A DNA stretch of 7,995 nt from Nanobdellota archaeon (lineage in GTDB: Bacteria; Patescibacteriota; Minisyncoccia; UBA6257; GWB1-50-10), in assembly GCA_030695805.1 (NCBI GenBank), contig JAUYPG010000070.1, positions 1-7,995 of the forward strand, read 5' to 3'. The translations under genes and the position numbers were made by a program. Of the stretch, positions 6,114 to 7,995 are shown piece after piece (positions within the stretch are counted from its first letter, which is position 1; every line of letters begins with the position of its first letter). The notes beneath the pieces were generated by a model. That model searched no databases. It saw only the letters and a program-made list of their open reading frames with translations, and had not been told where the DNA came from.

Positions 6114-7328
6114 ATGAATATCCTCATCATCACCGACGTCTACCCGCCAGAACTTCGCTCCTCGGCGGAACTGATGCGTGAACTTGCGGTAGCGTTTCGA
6201 AAAAAAGGGCATGAGGTTGCTGTGGCAACCTCTTCCTCCAAAAATGAGGTCCAAGAGGAAGACGGAGTCCGCGTAATTCGCGTAAAAACCTTGCCGCACC
6301 ACAACGTCTCCTTTGTCGTAAAAGGCCTCTCATGGATTCTCATGCCTCGCTTGTTTTGGAGCGCGGTAAAAAAGCATTGTCTAAAGATAGATGTGGCAAT
6401 CGTCCACAGCCCCCCGCTGACGCTCGCGTGGGTGGCGGAACAGGCGAAAAAAAAATACAAGGCAAAATACATACTGAATGTTCAGGACATCTTTCCACAA
6501 AACGCGATTGACCTTGGTGTGTTAAAAAACAAAGCAATTATCAAATTTTTTGAGAGAATGGAGCGTCACGCATACGCGTCGTGCGACGCCATCGTAACGC
6601 CCTCACATAAGCACGAGGAGTATCTGACGAAGAAAAGGGGAGTGCCAAAAGAAAAAATATCTGTCATTCCTCACTGGGTAAACATCGAGCAATTTGAAAA
6701 AGCAGAAAACACGGGCAAATTCCGAAAGCAGTTCGGTCTGGAAAATAAGTTTATTATATTCTTCGGCGGAGTCATCGGCCCCTCGCAGGGCTTGGATATC
6801 CTTCTCCATCTGGGAGAAAAACTTCAAAAAACCCATCCCGACATAGTATTCCTCGTCTGCGGCGATGGATCTGAAAAAAAACGCCTCGTCGAAGAAGCAA
6901 AAGAAAAAAATATCACAAATGTCCGCTTTGAAAATTGGATTTCCAAAGAGGAATATCCATCCCTACTTAAAGAAATGGATATAGGTCTCATCTCTCTCAC
7001 CTCAAAAAATACCACTCCTGCGGTACCCGCGAAACTTATGAGCTATCTTGCCGCGGGCATTCCGGCGCTGGGCTTTCTTCATGAAAAAAGCGAGGCGCAC
7101 AATATCATAAAAGATGCAAGGTGCGGGGCATCCGCGATTTATGAAGACGAGGACGCGTGCTTGAAAACCCTGCTTTATCTGTACGATAATAAAGCGCGTT
7201 TGAAAGAGTGGGGCGAGAATGGATTACGGTACGCGCAAAAAAACCTCACTCCCGAGGTATCTGTAGAAAAATGGGAAAGCATCGTGAAGTCCGATGTCCC
7301 CAATATTGAAGCGAAAACGGAAGAGTAG
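6114..7328 (+). CDS. GT4-family glycosyltransferase, WbuB-like
   Basis: This 404-residue GT-B glycosyltransferase is probably cytoplasmic and adds a (possibly N-acetylated deoxy-amino) sugar to a lipid-linked intermediate. Seen: MNILIITDVYPPELRSSAEL at the N-terminus; HSPPLTLAWVAE (98-109); NVQDIFPQNAIDLGVL (122-137); the donor-domain start FFGGVIGPSQGLDILL (216-231); CGDG (249-252); and VPAKLMSYLAAGIPALG (304-320). These match the WbuB/colanic-acid-type branch, in which the usual E-x7-E is replaced by the P-x-K-x3-Y/E-x-A-x-G-x-P pattern. The ATG at 6114 is preferred to an in-frame TTG at 6087, because the extra nine residues are encoded by the repeat and precede the first strand. No Shine-Dalgarno is visible. 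The last codons contain a solo half-copy of the repeat (KSDVPNIE). The neighbouring UDP-GlcNAc 2-epimerase fits an N-acetyl-amino-sugar donor, but the exact donor is not determined. Confidence 0.9.
   Translation: MNILIITDVYPPELRSSAELMRELAVAFRKKGHEVAVATSSSKNEVQEEDGVRVIRVKTLPHHNVSFVVKGLSWILMPRLFWSAVKKHCLKIDVAIVHSPPLTLAWVAEQAKKKYKAKYILNVQDIFPQNAIDLGVLKNKAIIKFFERMERHAYASCDAIVTPSHKHEEYLTKKRGVPKEKISVIPHWVNIEQFEKAENTGKFRKQFGLENKFIIFFGGVIGPSQGLDILLHLGEKLQKTHPDIVFLVCGDGSEKKRLVEEAKEKNITNVRFENWISKEEYPSLLKEMDIGLISLTSKNTTPAVPAKLMSYLAAGIPALGFLHEKSEAHNIIKDARCGASAIYEDEDACLKTLLYLYDNKARLKEWGENGLRYAQKNLTPEVSVEKWESIVKSDVPNIEAKTEE
7286..7310 (+). repeat. Solo half-copy of the palindromic repeat
   Basis: GAAGTCCGATGTC (7286-7298) followed by CCC and AATATTGA (7302-7309) matches the left half of the full repeat with two differences in the first 13 bases. 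ATCGTGAAG, found between the hairpins of the full copies, also occurs here at 7281-7289. This half-copy is translated as the C-terminal residues of the GT4 protein. It lies 44 bases before copy 2. Confidence 0.75.
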
Positions 7329-7329
7329 C

Positions 7330-7409
7330 GACGTCCGACATCCCCAATATTAAAATCGTGAAGATGACCCAGAGGGTCATTGGATGTCGGACGTCCTAAC
7401 ATTGAAATT
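7330..7409 (+). repeat. Palindromic intergenic repeat, copy 2
   Basis: The same 14-bp arms as copy 1 (7330-7343 and 7382-7395) enclose the inner hairpin ATGACCC (7364-7370), loop AGA, GGGTCAT (7374-7380). Arm-to-arm length is again 66 bp and I count 62 of 66 bases identical to copy 1. The four differences are all outside the paired arms: two in the left single-stranded segment and two in the inner loop. AACATTGA follows at 7398-7405. The GT4 stop is one base upstream and the next ATG is 14 bases after the right arm. Confidence 0.92.
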
Positions 7410-7995
7410 ATGGAAACAAAACAAACAATAGCAGTAGTTATCGGCACCCGCCCCGAGGCAATAAAACTCGCTCCGGTCATTCGCGCTCTCCGAAAAGAGG
7501 GAATAAAAACAACGGTCTGCGTATTCCGTCAGCATGGGAAGATGCTTGATGAAACACTCAGCGTGCTGGGACTAAAGCCGGACGTTGTCTTTCCGATTTC
7601 CATAAGCGACCGCGTGCTCGGGAAGGGAAGCGGACTCATTCAAAAAGGAATAGCGGGCATTCAAAGCGGCCTTGGCATCCTCCGCTACATGAAATTTCTG
7701 AAAAAAGAAAAGCCGGACATGGTAATTGTTCAGGGCGACACCTTAACCGCATTCCTCGCGGCCTTCCTCACCTTCCTTACAAAAATACCTATAGCGCACG
7801 TAGAGGCGGGCCTCCGAACATACGATAAATACGCGCCCTTTCCGGAAGAGATAAACCGACAACTCATAGCCCGCCTCGCGGACATCCATTTTGCCCCAAC
7901 CGAATCCGCGAAACAAAACCGATTGCGGGAAGGAATAAAAGAAGAAAGTATTCATGTGGTAGGGAACACGGCAATAGATACGCTCCTTTCCGTCG
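7410..7995 (+). CDS. wecB: UDP-N-acetylglucosamine 2-epimerase (WecB-like), 3'-truncated by window
   Basis: The frame opens at ATG 7410 and runs to the window edge without a stop: 195 codons plus one base, about half of the usual 360-380 residues. The protein converts UDP-GlcNAc to UDP-ManNAc by the non-hydrolysing route, in the cytoplasm. Hallmarks seen in order are VIGTRPEAIKLAPVI (near residue 10), QHGKMLDETL, VQGDTLTAFLAAF, HVEAGLRTYDKYAPFPEEIN and VGNTAIDTLL. Together they identify the epimerase superfamily with confidence. The start is fixed by the conserved first strand IAVVIGTRPE shortly after Met1. An in-frame TTG at 7380 lies inside the repeat and is unlikely. No Shine-Dalgarno is visible. 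A specialised relative such as the FnlC/WbjD C2-epimerase of UDP-FucNAc synthesis remains possible, so the symbol is provisional. Confidence 0.9.
   Translation, partial: METKQTIAVVIGTRPEAIKLAPVIRALRKEGIKTTVCVFRQHGKMLDETLSVLGLKPDVVFPISISDRVLGKGSGLIQKGIAGIQSGLGILRYMKFLKKEKPDMVIVQGDTLTAFLAAFLTFLTKIPIAHVEAGLRTYDKYAPFPEEINRQLIARLADIHFAPTESAKQNRLREGIKEESIHVVGNTAIDTLLSV

Noticed and set aside
6447..6455. Run of nine A as a programmed frameshift site
   Set aside because: It encodes three lysines in an intact, normal-length enzyme; there is no downstream stimulatory structure and no alternative-frame product of interest.
6037..7395. The palindromes as intrinsic terminators
   Set aside because: The stems are strong, but neither strand shows a run of T directly after the right arm; the following bases are TAAACATTGA or CTAACATTGA.
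6037..7395. CRISPR array from the repeated 14-mers
   Set aside because: Only two full copies about 1.3 kb apart with a coding gene between them and palindromic arms; there are no regular spacers and no cas genes.

Overview
The window reads as part of a bacterial surface-polysaccharide (cell-envelope glycan) locus. It holds seven genes: one sugar-nucleotide epimerase on the minus strand, then six plus-strand genes ending in a UDP-GlcNAc 2-epimerase cut by the right edge. The genes use the standard stop codons, including TGA. They are compact, with a 4-base ATGA overlap and a 3-base gap, and almost none has a visible Shine-Dalgarno sequence. This style, together with an O-antigen-ligase-like protein fused to TPRs and short dispersed palindromes between genes, suggests a Patescibacteria (CPR) bacterium, perhaps Parcubacteria-like. 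That placement is inference from gene style; no rRNA or ribosomal marker is present.

Layout. Positions 1-50 hold a degenerate purine-rich repeat that runs off the left edge. 51-971 (minus) is a GalE-like NAD-dependent epimerase/dehydratase. 972-1089 is a divergent intergenic region. 1090-5204 is a tight run of a GT4 glycosyltransferase, a multi-pass O-antigen ligase/polymerase-like protein with a TPR tail, and an unusually short UDP-sugar dehydrogenase-like protein. 5230-6060 is a GT2 glycosyltransferase with its own candidate promoter. 6114-7328 is a second GT4 glycosyltransferase, most like the WbuB group. 7410 to the edge is a WecB-type epimerase.

How the genes may work together (inference): the epimerases and possibly the dehydrogenase-like protein would supply activated sugars (UDP-hexose, UDP-ManNAc or a related amino sugar). 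The three glycosyltransferases would build a repeat unit on the cytoplasmic face. The Wzy/WaaL-like membrane protein would polymerise or transfer the glycan outside. No flippase (Wzx), initiating phosphoglycosyltransferase or chain-length regulator is in the window, so the pathway is incomplete here.

The most unusual feature is a 66-bp structured palindrome present twice (6037-6102 and 7330-7395), plus a solo half-copy at 7286-7310. Each full copy sits in a gene junction. The first supplies the stop codon and last residues of the GT2 gene, and both end a few bases before the next start codon. The second point of interest is the 237-residue dehydrogenase-like protein, which keeps the catalytic-cysteine motif but lacks the C-terminal UDP-binding domain. 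I see no convincing evidence of a wholly new multi-gene system.
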